Counted from the first letter of the stretch, positions 15,941 through 24,794 are shown. The stretch: DNA of 64,000 nt from JAWSVE01 sp050789445 (GCA_050789445.1 JAILXR010000001.1:2170001-2234000); one strand, 5' to 3'. Translations and numbers: made by a program. Notes: a model not told the origin generated them from the sequence alone.

Positions 15941-16912
15941 TTAGTTATTGGGAACTTCAGCATCGCACCGGGTTTGCAACCCACTGGAATCTAGCTGGTG
16001 CTCAACACGGTTGATGACCCATTCGCCATTTACTGGATCGCGGATACCTGCAATACGAAGCTTTCCTTCGGCTTGTAGCTCGGGCCTGCCGAGTAATGTT
16101 AGCGATAGCGTGGCTGTGCCTCGCAGTAAGCTTTGTAGTTTGGCTGAGGCCGCCCTTGTCGCTTCTTGTGCATCGTTGTAGGTATGGCGAATGGCAAAGA
16201 TAGGCTCGCCATCACCGACTAATACACTCTGTTTTTCCGCAGTGTCATTGTCATGCCAGTAGGCTTTCACGGATTGATACTTGCCACGTTCTGCTTGCGT
16301 CATACGGTGCCGAGAAATTTGATGCTTTGGTATATCAACTAATGGCAACTGCTGCCCGGTGGCTGACTTGGCTTCGCCTTTGGAGACAAATACCAGAAAG
16401 CCTGCAACAGGTTTACTTACGGCGCCATGTTGCTGAGCTAAGCGTGTCAATAAGTGCAAGTCAGATTCATTGCTTTGGTCGATGTGCTCTATGGCGATCA
16501 GAGCCAATTGTTCAGATATCTTTGCAGACAAACCATGCTCACCTGCAATCGTCTGTACCAAAGCGCCCAGCGTAAGACTATCCCAACTGCGGGTCTTAGG
16601 CGCCTTGATTGAAGCGCGCATATCCGCTGCTTTGCCGCGAATAGTGATAGTGTTTGGAGGCCCTGAATGCTCGATGTCATCAATGATGTATAAACCCATT
16701 CGGGTCAATTTGTTTTCACCGGCTCCTAAAGAAATTTCCAACTCCGCGCCATGGCTCGGCCATTGAATTTTTTCACCACGATCATCTAATTGCAGCTCAA
16801 CCGTATCCGATTGATTGCCTGCCTCGTCAGTAATGCGAAGCGATAACAGACGATCTCGAATTGTGTCAGTGATATTTTTCTGATCCGCCAGAATTCTAAA
16901 GCTTGATTTCAT
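15941..16912 (-). CDS. Phage late control protein D (baseplate hub, P2 gpD-like)
   Basis: A 323-residue protein of the GpD/VgrG-like hub family. It forms the central hub beneath the tail tube. Family features include the LSLRITDEAGNQSDTVELQLDD start, the GLYIIDDIEHSGPPNTITIRGKAADM segment and the C-terminal GEWVINRVEHQLDSSGLQTRCDAEVP. It follows gpU and gpX in the conserved P2 order T-U-X-D and ends the tail operon before the lysis genes. Confidence 0.92.
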   Translation of the reverse strand: MKSSFRILADQKNITDTIRDRLLSLRITDEAGNQSDTVELQLDDRGEKIQWPSHGAELEISLGAGENKLTRMGLYIIDDIEHSGPPNTITIRGKAADMRASIKAPKTRSWDSLTLGALVQTIAGEHGLSAKISEQLALIAIEHIDQSNESDLHLLTRLAQQHGAVSKPVAGFLVFVSKGEAKSATGQQLPLVDIPKHQISRHRMTQAERGKYQSVKAYWHDNDTAEKQSVLVGDGEPIFAIRHTYNDAQEATRAASAKLQSLLRGTATLSLTLLGRPELQAEGKLRIAGIRDPVNGEWVINRVEHQLDSSGLQTRCDAEVPNN

Positions 16913-16915
16913 GTA

Positions 16916-17125
16916 TTAGCTCCATAGACGAATAGTCTCTTGGCTTCGGTTTTGCTCCGATAGGTTCGGCAGCTCGATTAATAAGCCAGAGGGATAGACT
17001 GGACCCATATCAGCAAGACCGGGATTCGCAGTTAAAACAGACTCAAGATAACCATCCGCTTGGCCGTAGTACGACAAGCAAATTGCATCCAACATATCGC
17101 CATCGCGCGTTCGATAAATCGCCAT
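16916..17125 (-). CDS. Phage tail protein X (P2 gpX-like, LysM fold)
   Basis: A 69-residue protein with the DGDMLDAICLSYYG motif and a PVYPSGLLIELPNL segment, characteristic of P2 gpX, a small LysM-like protein of the tail hub. Its ATG overlaps the end of gpU. Length and position match the P2 tail order. Confidence 0.9.
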   Translation of the reverse strand: MAIYRTRDGDMLDAICLSYYGQADGYLESVLTANPGLADMGPVYPSGLLIELPNLSEQNRSQETIRLWS

Positions 17126-17517
17126 TAGTTATCTGCTCCATAATTCACAAGTTTAAGTTGGAAGCTTTGTTTAAGCGGTTGACCGTTTCCCTGAAAGAAT
17201 GACTGCCCTTCATCAATTTGAGTAATAACCCATTGTCCCCAGACAAAACCCAAGCCATCCACTAGCAATAAAGGTTGCCCCTTGCTAGCTTCTATTCTCA
17301 TAGCATCCAGTTGTTTCAACCCGCCTTTACAATGTGGGTAGATCACCCCACTAAGCTCGATCGATTCCTCACCGGCTCCCACAAATTGCATGGCTGGTCG
17401 GCGTTGTAATCGCTCTTGAGCTTGCCAACGATAGGCTTGGCTGTGCTTTAGTTCTTGATAAGCCGCACTCTCGATGGAGAATCGGTAACTGCCTAACGCC
17501 ATCATGGTTTCGCTCAT
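17125..17517 (-). CDS. Phage tail protein U (P2 gpU-like)
   Basis: A 130-residue tail terminator/completion protein of the GpU family. The MALGSYRFSIESAAYQEL start, AMQFVGAGEESIELSGVIYP and the GLGFVWGQWVITQIDEGQSFF segments are typical. It lies between the tape measure gene and gpX as in P2. Alternative in-frame ATG codons at residues 5 and 6 exist. Confidence 0.9.
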   Translation of the reverse strand: MSETMMALGSYRFSIESAAYQELKHSQAYRWQAQERLQRRPAMQFVGAGEESIELSGVIYPHCKGGLKQLDAMRIEASKGQPLLLVDGLGFVWGQWVITQIDEGQSFFQGNGQPLKQSFQLKLVNYGADN

Positions 17518-17580
17518 GGCACCACCTTAACTTTCATCAATCGTTTTCGCCTTCCATGGCTCTCAGGATATTCGTATGTC

Positions 17581-19887
17581 CTATACATCATATAGGGCAC
17601 CTCGTTGTTGGCTTGCCGCTCGCGCCTCTCGTTTCTCCAGTGCTTTTTGAACTTCACCAGCAATAGCTCGCTCATCCATACCGGGTGCAGCATGAATGGT
17701 AATAGGCGCATCAATGCTGACCGACTGTTGGTTATGAGTAGAAGCGCTGACTGCTTGAATGTGTGGTAGTGCGTTGACCGTTGAATCCGGCAATGCCATT
17801 GCAGGTTGCGCCGCTAGCGATGCCCCAACGGCGGCTGTAGCAAGCTTACGTTTATTACCTGAAGATGGCGCATCGGCAGATTCATCATCGCCTAGCCAAC
17901 CAGAAACAGCGTTCCAGGCAGAACCTAATAACTCGAAAGGCTTTGCTAGTAAGCCCATCTTTCCGAGCAGCCAATCTACTGCACCACTGGTAATATTTTT
18001 TACACCATCCCAAAGGCCTGAAAAGAATTCACCGATGGGCTCCCAGTATTTAATCAGCATAAAAGCTGCACCCGCTAATGCGGCAATACCCACAACAATG
18101 AGTCCGATCGGATTGGCGGTCATGGCAACATTCAACGCCCATTGCGCTGCGGTCACCACTCCCATTCGAACAGCAGATAGCGCCGATAGGATATTCATTC
18201 TCGCCATGCCTAATTGCGCCATGGCGATACCAGCACTCAAGGTTCGGTATGCAGTCACCAAGCTAAGTACACCACCTTTTAAAAAAGTGAACGCATAAGC
18301 GCCAGCGATAGCAGTCACCTTCAATGCAACTAAACCTACCGTTGCACCGACGATGACTTTGGTAAGCCATGGGTATTCTTGCGCAGCACCAGACACCCAG
18401 CTGGCCATTCCGGCAAACAGCTCAGCGCCTGCAGCAACGCTTGGTAACAGTAAACTGCCAATACTGATCGCAACACTTTCAAGTGCACTGCCCAATCGTT
18501 TCAGGCTACCGGCCGTGGTTGCGCTCATTTTTTTAGCCATGGTATCGGCGGTGCCTTTCGCTTGCTGTAGCTGCTGGATATAAGAATCCAATGCGCCGGA
18601 GCCAGCTTGTTTGAGCAACTCTGTTAAACCTGCAGAAGCTTCTGAGCCAAAGATTTGCTTAATGGCTTCGGCTCTTTCAGCCGACCCTAAGCCTTCAGTG
18701 GCTTGCGCTAACTCTTGTAGCAATTCAGGCACCGAGCGCAAGTTGCCATCCAAGTCTTTAACTTCAACACCCAAGTTGGCTAAGGCATCCGCAGCAATTT
18801 TGGGCGGAGCTGACAAACGTAAAAACGCCGCACGTAATGCGGTACCCGCCATGCTGCCCTGGATACCGACATTACCCAACAAACCAGCCATCGCAGCAAC
18901 TTGTTCAATACTCGCCCCAGCACTACTGGCCACAGGGGCTGCATATTTGAGCGTATCGCCAAGCATTTGCAGCGTGGTATTGGACGTTGTGAACGTGGCA
19001 GAAAGTACATCACCCACACGCCCCATCTCATCGGCTTTTAGAGAAAAACCACTTAAGATATTGGATGCAATATCTGCGGTACCCGCTAAATCACTACCAG
19101 CCGCCTGGGCCAAATTAAGCATGCCCGGAGTGGCCGAAATGATCTCATTAGTTTTAAAACCGGCCATGCCTAAAAAGGTCATGGCCGATGTCGCTTCGGA
19201 GGCTGAAAACTGGGTTGTTTCACCCAAACGTCGAGCCGTTTGTTCGAGCCCTAAGAGCGCATCATCACCCGAGCGAGTAATAGCGCCTAAACGCGCAATA
19301 GATTGCTCAAAATTCACCGCAATGCTCACCGGTGCTATAACTGTCGCCCCTAATGCCACCGCATCAAATAACTGACCTCGCAGGTCTGCGCGCTGGGCTT
19401 TATTGGCCTCCTGAGCACGCATGGCCTGATTCAGTTTTCGATATTTTTGGCTGAGGCGCTCAACCGATGCACCTAATCGGGCGTTATCACCCATCAGGTT
19501 TCTGCTGGACACTCCCGCTTGCTGTAACTCACGTCTGCTTTGTTGCAAACGATCTCGCTGCTTACCTAAGGCTTGAGAAAGACGCTCTGTTTTACGCTTT
19601 GCTGCTTCAAAGGATTGCGTCAGTTGCTTGCTAGGTTGATCGGTACTGGCAACCTCACGTCTTAGACGGGATAACTCTCTACTGGCGGCTTCATAGGCAA
19701 CTCGAGCCCTACCCACACTGGCTTCACCTAACTCGACCTTTTTAATCGACGCTTGCTGGTTCTTCAGTTTGTTGATGGATGAACCCAGTTGGTTAAGCTG
19801 AGACTGTGACCCTTTAACGGATGTACGAAAGCTTTGACCAATACTTGCGCCGATTTGGAGCGCTAATTTAAATGACGACTGAGCCAT
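17581..19887 (-). CDS. Phage tail tape measure protein (P2 gpT-like)
   Basis: A 768-residue protein that sets tail length. The N-terminal quarter is a long coiled coil (about 20-165) rich in Gln, Arg and Leu. A TP901-type core domain follows with the ATTAGSLKRLGSALESVAISIG segment, then several hydrophobic membrane-like helices between about 490 and 610, and an Ala-rich C-terminus. GGAGG lies just upstream of the ATG at 19887, so this start is preferred to the ATG four codons earlier. By the usual relation of about 1.5 angstrom per residue it implies a tail of roughly 110-120 nm. Confidence 0.93.
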   Translation of the reverse strand: MAQSSFKLALQIGASIGQSFRTSVKGSQSQLNQLGSSINKLKNQQASIKKVELGEASVGRARVAYEAASRELSRLRREVASTDQPSKQLTQSFEAAKRKTERLSQALGKQRDRLQQSRRELQQAGVSSRNLMGDNARLGASVERLSQKYRKLNQAMRAQEANKAQRADLRGQLFDAVALGATVIAPVSIAVNFEQSIARLGAITRSGDDALLGLEQTARRLGETTQFSASEATSAMTFLGMAGFKTNEIISATPGMLNLAQAAGSDLAGTADIASNILSGFSLKADEMGRVGDVLSATFTTSNTTLQMLGDTLKYAAPVASSAGASIEQVAAMAGLLGNVGIQGSMAGTALRAAFLRLSAPPKIAADALANLGVEVKDLDGNLRSVPELLQELAQATEGLGSAERAEAIKQIFGSEASAGLTELLKQAGSGALDSYIQQLQQAKGTADTMAKKMSATTAGSLKRLGSALESVAISIGSLLLPSVAAGAELFAGMASWVSGAAQEYPWLTKVIVGATVGLVALKVTAIAGAYAFTFLKGGVLSLVTAYRTLSAGIAMAQLGMARMNILSALSAVRMGVVTAAQWALNVAMTANPIGLIVVGIAALAGAAFMLIKYWEPIGEFFSGLWDGVKNITSGAVDWLLGKMGLLAKPFELLGSAWNAVSGWLGDDESADAPSSGNKRKLATAAVGASLAAQPAMALPDSTVNALPHIQAVSASTHNQQSVSIDAPITIHAAPGMDERAIAGEVQKALEKREARAASQQRGALYDV

Positions 19888-19913
19888 TGGCGCCTCCAAT
19901 AGTTTTTAGTTGA

Positions 19914-20293
19914 TTAAGATTTTGGCACGCGAGGTAATACATCCAGCCACTGCATAAGTTCATGGCCATTCAATTCGAGTAATTCAGAAAGTGCCCAACC
20001 GGTATGGCTGGCTAGAGTCACTAACGCGTAACGCGCATCACGCGGGCTTAGGACAAAAAATCTTGATAGGCCTTTTGAAGCTTTGAGTAATCAGCCATGT
20101 CCAAGTCGAGCAAGTTTTCCGGTGTGAGCTCACATAAGTTGGCAAATAACTGGATCTCTTTTTCGGCATCGTTATCAACGATCTTTTCTACACTGAGCAT
20201 GTCGCGCACTTTAGGCCGACGTAGTTGCAACACGCTTACTTTAATACCGTCGATATCAATGGGATGAGTCAGTTCAATTTTTAGTTTTTCCAT
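19914..20293 (-). CDS. Tail assembly chaperone gpE+E', -1 frameshift product
   Basis: If ribosomes slip back one base at the T TTT TTG heptamer at 20060-20054, gpE is extended by 46 residues to a 126-residue fusion. The -1 frame is open through to TAA at 19914, 26 bases before the tape measure ATG. The extension (VLSPRDARYALVTLASHTGW, then ALSELLELNGHELMQWLDVL) looks like the E' part of P2-type tail chaperones, with the Leu-rich helix and tryptophan pattern. In P2 the same heptamer is used. The two products chaperone the tape measure during tail assembly. Confidence 0.8.
20048..20293 (-). CDS. Phage tail assembly protein gpE-like (zero-frame product)
   Basis: An 81-residue protein of the P2 gpE family: ELTHPIDIDGIKVSVLQLRRPKVRDML at the N-terminus and AELTPENLLDLDMADYSKL-like helices after it. 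It precedes the tape measure gene, as in P2, and ends at TAA 20048 right after the slippery sequence. It is the abundant, non-shifted chaperone form. Its start overlaps the end of the upstream 90-residue gene. Confidence 0.85.
   Translation of the reverse strand: MEKLKIELTHPIDIDGIKVSVLQLRRPKVRDMLSVEKIVDNDAEKEIQLFANLCELTPENLLDLDMADYSKLQKAYQDFLS
20054..20060 (-). promoter_or_regulatory. Slippery heptamer for programmed -1 frameshift
   Basis: On the minus strand the codons GAT TTT TTG contain the heptamer T TTT TTG in the correct phase, seven bases before the gpE stop codon. It is a perfect match to the P2 gene E slip site. Confidence 0.8.
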
Positions 20294-20565
20294 TACTTGG
20301 CCTCACTTTTTACTTCATTGTCTGCTTCAGTTTGCGCTTCGCTTTCTTGGTCACTCTTTGCTTGTAGTGTTTGGTTTGCTTGCAGTGTTTGGTTTTCTTT
20401 CACCAATTCTGCGATGCGTTGTGCCGCTGCTTTATCGGGTGAAACAAAGCCACCATTGCGCAGTGGTCGGGCTTGAGATTCTGTTAAAGCTAACTCATCG
20501 CCGTAACTGACTTTTTTTCGGCTATGAGTGGTTGGCTTAATGACGTAATATTTTTCGGTTTGCAT
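20293..20565 (-). CDS. Small phage protein between tail tube and gpE
   Basis: A 90-residue protein. The first half is a compact region with KYYVIKPTTHSRKKVSYGDELALTESQARPLRNGGFV, a pattern seen in small phage proteins that carry a KOW/SH3-like fold near tail genes. The second half is a polar helix with a QTLQANQTLQAKSDQES repeat and a Glu/Lys tail. GAGGAG lies upstream of the ATG at 20565, which is preferred over a TTG two codons earlier. Role in tail assembly is inferred from position only. Confidence 0.6.
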   Translation of the reverse strand: MQTEKYYVIKPTTHSRKKVSYGDELALTESQARPLRNGGFVSPDKAAAQRIAELVKENQTLQANQTLQAKSDQESEAQTEADNEVKSEAK

Positions 20566-20575
20566 TCTCAACTCC

Positions 20576-21079
20576 TCAAATGCCTAGCGCGGAACGAACC
20601 GCAGATAACTGATCGACACCGCCAATGGTGCGAACCATGTTGGGGATATCAATTTCATGAACAACGTCACCACCGTGGGTGAGTTTGTAGTAACGCAGAG
20701 CCATCATAATTTTTAGCGTCGCTTTTTCACCAGGCTTCCAATTCCCAGGATCCATTTCACGCACAATGCCCTGAAGATTTACCACCACGGCTGTTTGCGT
20801 TCCGTCATCTGAAATTACAGCACCGCGTATCGTTAACGGCGTAAGCTGGCCCGGCGCCAAGCCAAACAGCTTCAAGACGTTTTTATCAAAACGTGTGAGT
20901 GTGAATTCGCTTTCGAGTTTCTCCATGCCCATCTCAACTTCAATAGGTGCATCCATTCCACCGTTACGAAACTCCTCAGTTTTTAAAGTAAGTTTTGGCA
21001 GTGTGAGTTCTTCCACGTTTCCTGCGAAGCCTCGTCCATCAACGAACAAGGCCATGTTTTTCAAAATATCATCAAGCAT
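20576..21079 (-). CDS. Phage major tail tube protein (P2 FII-like)
   Basis: A 167-residue tube subunit of contractile tails. The opening ILKNMALFVDGRGFAGNVEELTLP, the NGGMDAPIEVEMGMEKLESEFTL segment and RYYKLTHGGDVVHEIDIPNMVR near the end are strong family signatures. It follows the sheath gene directly, as in P2 (FI then FII). Confidence 0.95.
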   Translation of the reverse strand: MLDDILKNMALFVDGRGFAGNVEELTLPKLTLKTEEFRNGGMDAPIEVEMGMEKLESEFTLTRFDKNVLKLFGLAPGQLTPLTIRGAVISDDGTQTAVVVNLQGIVREMDPGNWKPGEKATLKIMMALRYYKLTHGGDVVHEIDIPNMVRTIGGVDQLSAVRSALGI

Positions 21080-21090
21080 GTTCGTCTCCG

Positions 21091-22305
21091 TTAAGTTGCA
21101 TCTGGCAAAATTTCGACCAGATAGTCATTCACTAAGTGGCTTCTGAAGGTGATGTGTTCGGCGGGGTAAGGTGGCGTAAAATCAAAGTCGATATAGACCT
21201 TACCTTGAGCTATTTGATCGGGCGTATTTAATTCTGGATCGGCCCAAGCTTGACCATTAATGATCGCACCCACTGTTCGTAAGTGCCGCAAATAGGCATT
21301 GACGCCTTCGAGCACATCTTCGATATAGGTTTTGGTAATGTTGCGATCGACGGCCCACATATGAGCACGAAGCAACGATTCATTGATCATGTCGGCTGTG
21401 CGTCGCACACTCAAAAAGGCCCATTTTGGATCGGCAGAACAACTGCGGTTACCCCATAAGCGAAAGCCATTCTTTTGAATAATGGTGGCCACTTCATTTT
21501 CATTGAGGAAGTTGGCGCGGGCGTTGGTATCACCCAATGCAAAATCAACGCTGCGTGCAGTGCCCATCAAACCGCGAATTTCACGATTGGATGGCGACCA
21601 CCAAAATCCGCGTTCTGCATCCGATTTAGCAATGAGCCCTGCAACTCGAGCACTGGCTGGACGAACCACCTCGACATTGTCTTCCGCATCCCATACTCGC
21701 ACCCATGGATCAACCAGATATAAGCGAGAGCTACCGAACATTTGTCGATAGTCGATGGCCTCTTCATCGTTATAGTTAGGGCCATCGGCAATCACGACTG
21801 CTCGCAAACGCTCTGCGACTGATAACAACTCATTAGCAACTGCAGGGTGATGGCTGAACTCAGGGGCGATTAAAATACGAGGAGTAACATGTACTTCATT
21901 TTCTGCCGCTAAGAAGGCTTGAATCCCCAGGTACTGTCCGGTCTCGTCATCAATGCCGCCGATAATCTGGCCGACATTCGGCAACCACGGGCCTTCAAAC
22001 TCTTCTTCAAAGCTTGGCCATTCTTCTTCGCCAAACCAATCCGGTACGCGAATAAGCACAATCATGGCACCAGTCTGATCGAAGATATCGTCAATAGCTG
22101 CAGGCAAGGTACCATCTCTTCCAAGGCCCGCCGCTTCGCTGCGTTTGCCCGCTATCAATATGGGAGTGTGGTAGGGGAACAGGTCTTCGTCTGCATCAGG
22201 TGCTGTGCCAATAAGCCCTATAACAGATGAGCGAACAGTACGAATTGGGCGTGGCCCCGAGTCGATTTCAACGACTTCGACACCATGTAAAAATTGTTCA
22301 GGCAT
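21091..22305 (-). CDS. Phage contractile tail sheath protein (P2 FI-like)
   Basis: A 404-residue sheath subunit, close to P2 FI in length. The start MPEQFLHGVEVVEIDSGPRPI, the SVIGLIGTAPDAD segment, NREIRGLMGTARSVDFALGD and the DINESLLRAHMWAVDRNITK-type C-terminal region are typical of the sheath family. The ATG at 22305 overlaps the last codons of the upstream gene and has GAGG about ten bases ahead; the long in-frame extension upstream lies over that gene and is not used. Confidence 0.95.
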   Translation of the reverse strand: MPEQFLHGVEVVEIDSGPRPIRTVRSSVIGLIGTAPDADEDLFPYHTPILIAGKRSEAAGLGRDGTLPAAIDDIFDQTGAMIVLIRVPDWFGEEEWPSFEEEFEGPWLPNVGQIIGGIDDETGQYLGIQAFLAAENEVHVTPRILIAPEFSHHPAVANELLSVAERLRAVVIADGPNYNDEEAIDYRQMFGSSRLYLVDPWVRVWDAEDNVEVVRPASARVAGLIAKSDAERGFWWSPSNREIRGLMGTARSVDFALGDTNARANFLNENEVATIIQKNGFRLWGNRSCSADPKWAFLSVRRTADMINESLLRAHMWAVDRNITKTYIEDVLEGVNAYLRHLRTVGAIINGQAWADPELNTPDQIAQGKVYIDFDFTPPYPAEHITFRSHLVNDYLVEILPDAT

Positions 22306-22801
22306 TTGGGATAACCTCAATGTGATGTAAAAATAAAAAGCATAAATACCAATCTTCTTGATTGGTGGTTGGTACTTCATGCTCTGAGTCGAGTGGAAAT
22401 AAGTAAGCGTCGCCTGCAGTATTCGTAAGCGTTTGAGGCTTCCCACCTTGCCAAAGAGTAAATTTTCCACTGCTATTGAGCGGAATCGACAAGCAGTTAA
22501 ACAATCCTTTACTCGCCTTAAAGCAATCTAACTGCCCACCTTCAGGAAAGTGCAACAACCAAATTTCGTTTGAATTCTCCATTAAATGATTTGGCAATAG
22601 ATCATCGATTAAGGCTCTTAGTGATGCAGGCATTCGCCAATACTTTAATAATCGATAGTTGGATAAAACTTGATTACCCCTAGCGCCCATGCGGCGCCAA
22701 ACACCTTCACTCTTTCGAAACACATCGGTGTTTTCCTGAGACGCAGACAATAGCTGCCCGCACTGCTCAGGTGAGAGCAGCGAACTGATGGTCTTACTCA
22801 T
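22298..22801 (-). CDS. Degenerate double-stranded beta-helix protein (2OG oxygenase-like, inactive?)
   Basis: A 167-residue protein in the tail module. The region from about 80 to 160 follows the 2OG-Fe(II) oxygenase beta-helix pattern: a FPEGGQL turn, a strand pair ending in SGKFTLW, a GDAYLFPLDSEHEVP segment carrying the distal His141, and a final strand WYLCFLF. The first two metal ligands of the HxD motif appear replaced by C93 and K95, and the 2OG-binding Arg by W151. It aligns by eye with the intact neighbour at 22808. Probably a catalytically dead paralogue that might bind the substrate or its sister enzyme. Unusual for a tail operon. Confidence 0.55.
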   Translation of the reverse strand: MSKTISSLLSPEQCGQLLSASQENTDVFRKSEGVWRRMGARGNQVLSNYRLLKYWRMPASLRALIDDLLPNHLMENSNEIWLLHFPEGGQLDCFKASKGLFNCLSIPLNSSGKFTLWQGGKPQTLTNTAGDAYLFPLDSEHEVPTTNQEDWYLCFLFLHHIEVIPNA

Positions 22802-22807
22802 GTTGAA

Positions 22808-23293
22808 TTACCTATAAAGAAAAACGATGACGTAGCGTTCAGATAGAGCACTTGGAACCGAGTGAACTAGGTCCATTTGATTAAAGCGAATAAGCTGACC
22901 TGATTTATCCAAAATGGATCGGGGCGTATCAAGATCATTGTTTTCGTACCAACGAAACTCACCGCTATTACTTTGCATACACAGGAGTGAAACTGCCAGA
23001 TACCCTTCGTTATCAATATGCGGAGGCATACCCCCACCGATGGGGGTTCTGTTAACCACCCAATCTTCACATTCATACCCAGGAATGATTGGTTCGATTG
23101 CATCGACAACCAAACGAATTACTTCAGGAAATGACGCTCTACCACATGAGAAGTAATGACCAACTTCAGCATTTAGACCTAAGTTAGGTTTGTGCCTACT
23201 TCGGTCACGCCAGTATGCTTCATCTAACGATGCAATCATTTGCCTAATAGTGTGAGCTTGCTGCTCACCTAAGTGTGGTTCAACACTGATCAT
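22808..23293 (-). CDS. Putative 2-oxoglutarate/Fe(II)-dependent oxygenase in the tail module
   Basis: A 161-residue protein with a complete Fe(II)/2-oxoglutarate site by pattern: His92 and Asp94 in PPHIDNEGYLAVSLL, distal His144 in QMDLVHSVP, and Arg153 in SERYVIVFLYR, with SGEFRWY as the intervening strand. This matches the beta-helix core of prolyl-4-hydroxylase-like oxygenases. It lies between the fibre-assembly-like gene and its own degenerate paralogue, four bases from the former. A hydroxylation of tail fibre or host surface target is conceivable but is inference; related small oxygenases are known in other phages. Confidence 0.65.
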   Translation of the reverse strand: MISVEPHLGEQQAHTIRQMIASLDEAYWRDRSRHKPNLGLNAEVGHYFSCGRASFPEVIRLVVDAIEPIIPGYECEDWVVNRTPIGGGMPPHIDNEGYLAVSLLCMQSNSGEFRWYENNDLDTPRSILDKSGQLIRFNQMDLVHSVPSALSERYVIVFLYR

Positions 23294-23823
23294 TGCGGCG
23301 TACCAGGGTGAGGCGAACGACCTATAACCTCGTGAAGCCCACCTTCAAGCTGTGCATTTAACACGGAGCGTTCGGTTGCTTTATCACGGTACTCATAACC
23401 ATCTTGAGTCAGATACGCCTGCTTGTAGCGTTCATTGTTAGCCACTGTATCGTCGATGTATTTACGCATTCGACGGTACTCAGTCAAAAGCGCCTCGTCT
23501 AATGCCGACTTTTCAATCAGCATATCTAAAAGCTGATAAACAATATTGAGCTGATGATAATAGCGATATTCTCGAAAAACCTTATCCTGGCAATCAGCAT
23601 CCAGCTCGGTCTCCGTAATAACAGTGGTCTGATTTGCAATCGGAATCACTGAACCATCGCCATAGTTCCCTTCCCAAATCTCTTTATCGAGATCCATTTC
23701 GACGGTCTTATATTTAAAATGCGTCTCATCACAAGACGACTCATCCACGTTCATTTGATCAGTCGCATAGGTTAAGCCAATGTACTGATCAGTGAACTTA
23801 TTAAAGATGACAATGACCTTCAT
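23290..23823 (-). CDS. Putative tail fibre assembly/chaperone protein
   Basis: A 177-residue protein located right after the tail fibre gene, where phages usually encode a fibre chaperone. It starts MKVIVIFNKFTDQYIGLTYATDQMN, a small beta region, and continues as an acidic middle and a helical C-terminal half with many Tyr and Arg residues. No firm family was recognised. The ATG at 23823 with GGGGA upstream is preferred to the longer in-frame start inside the fibre gene. Confidence 0.5.
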   Translation of the reverse strand: MKVIVIFNKFTDQYIGLTYATDQMNVDESSCDETHFKYKTVEMDLDKEIWEGNYGDGSVIPIANQTTVITETELDADCQDKVFREYRYYHQLNIVYQLLDMLIEKSALDEALLTEYRRMRKYIDDTVANNERYKQAYLTQDGYEYRDKATERSVLNAQLEGGLHEVIGRSPHPGTPQ

Positions 23824-23825
23824 AA

Positions 23826-24794
23826 TTATCCCCAGAAGCCGTTGGTACTGGTTGCGATCGAACGCCAAGATCCAGCTTTGATAAATGTCGTGGTGTATTC
23901 ATCGGTCCACCAGGCGCTGCCATTACCGGTGCCACGTACATAGCGGTTTCTATACTTCACGACCAAATGATCGTTATTGTTAAAACCACTATTTGGATGA
24001 ATCGCTAGCGCCCAGGTTAAAGCGGTACTTCCTGTGGCCGTATTTCCAGTTGTTCGCACATCCACATATACGGCTCTAGGCACTTCGGTAAGGCGTATAT
24101 ATCGATCGTCATGACTATGACTGGATGGCGGGAAGGTTTTTGGTTTACTGTCGATCTGGCTCCACGTGTGCCTATGCCCTGAAGGGGGATAGGTTGATGG
24201 CTTGCTATCAATTTCATTCCACGGATGACGGTGCGATACGCGTGCATACCGGGCATCACCATGAACCCTCACGCCTTTTGGCGTAACAACTTCATTATTA
24301 ACTGCCCCTGCTTTGGCGTCTGTATCCGTCGCAAAGCGAACAACGCCCAACTTTTCTGTGGTTGCAGGCGAAAGATTAACAGTACCATTACCAATGACAT
24401 TGATGCTGTCACTGGGCAGTGCGCTCAAGGCAACATCAAAAGCCAGCAACAAGTCCACTCCTGGAGCCTTATAAGCGAGTGGCTGCGAAGGATGACTCCA
24501 TACCGCCAGCAAAGTACCATCCTCCAGGTAGAAACCAATCTCCCGAACCCAATACGCGTCTTGCTGGCCATCTTCTATGGCTGTTATATGTATTTGGTTC
24601 GGCGACAGCTTATTACCGTTACCAACGGGTATTCGTCGTTTTTCTCTTTTCAACTTCGTAGCTGCTGATGTTGGCGACCAACTTTGATCCCCTAACGCCA
24701 CGGCAACAATATTGGCTTCTAAGCCAGAATTTGTAGCGTTAAACACTGCGGTAATACCCGCTTGGGTGATAACAGGTTTAAATGCTGAGCTCAT
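23826..24794 (-). CDS. Phage tail fibre protein (P2 gpH-like N-terminus)
   Basis: A 322-residue fibre. The N-terminal 150 residues (FKPVITQAGITAVFNATNSG, GDQSWSPTSAATKL, WVREIGFYLEDGTLLAVWS) match the phage tail-collar/DUF3751 attachment domain. A LGVVRFATDTDAKAG segment follows. The middle has repeated units with an IDSKPxTxPPSxHxH pattern (about 195-230), likely coordinating metal along a trimeric shaft, and the C-terminal 90 residues form the probable receptor-binding tip. It is shorter than P2 gpH. Confidence 0.88.
   Translation of the reverse strand: MSSAFKPVITQAGITAVFNATNSGLEANIVAVALGDQSWSPTSAATKLKREKRRIPVGNGNKLSPNQIHITAIEDGQQDAYWVREIGFYLEDGTLLAVWSHPSQPLAYKAPGVDLLLAFDVALSALPSDSINVIGNGTVNLSPATTEKLGVVRFATDTDAKAGAVNNEVVTPKGVRVHGDARYARVSHRHPWNEIDSKPSTYPPSGHRHTWSQIDSKPKTFPPSSHSHDDRYIRLTEVPRAVYVDVRTTGNTATGSTALTWALAIHPNSGFNNNDHLVVKYRNRYVRGTGNGSAWWTDEYTTTFIKAGSWRSIATSTNGFWG

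Noticed and set aside
17514..17714. A 66-codon minus-strand frame between the tape measure gene and gpU
   Set aside because: It overlaps the tape measure C-terminus in another frame, has no phage-protein pattern and P2 has no gene between T and U. A 25-codon tail part cannot be excluded.
18611..19375. A 254-codon plus-strand frame inside the tape measure gene
   Set aside because: Long Ala/Ser/Pro-rich antisense frames are typical shadows of a helical coding region; the tape measure call is secure.
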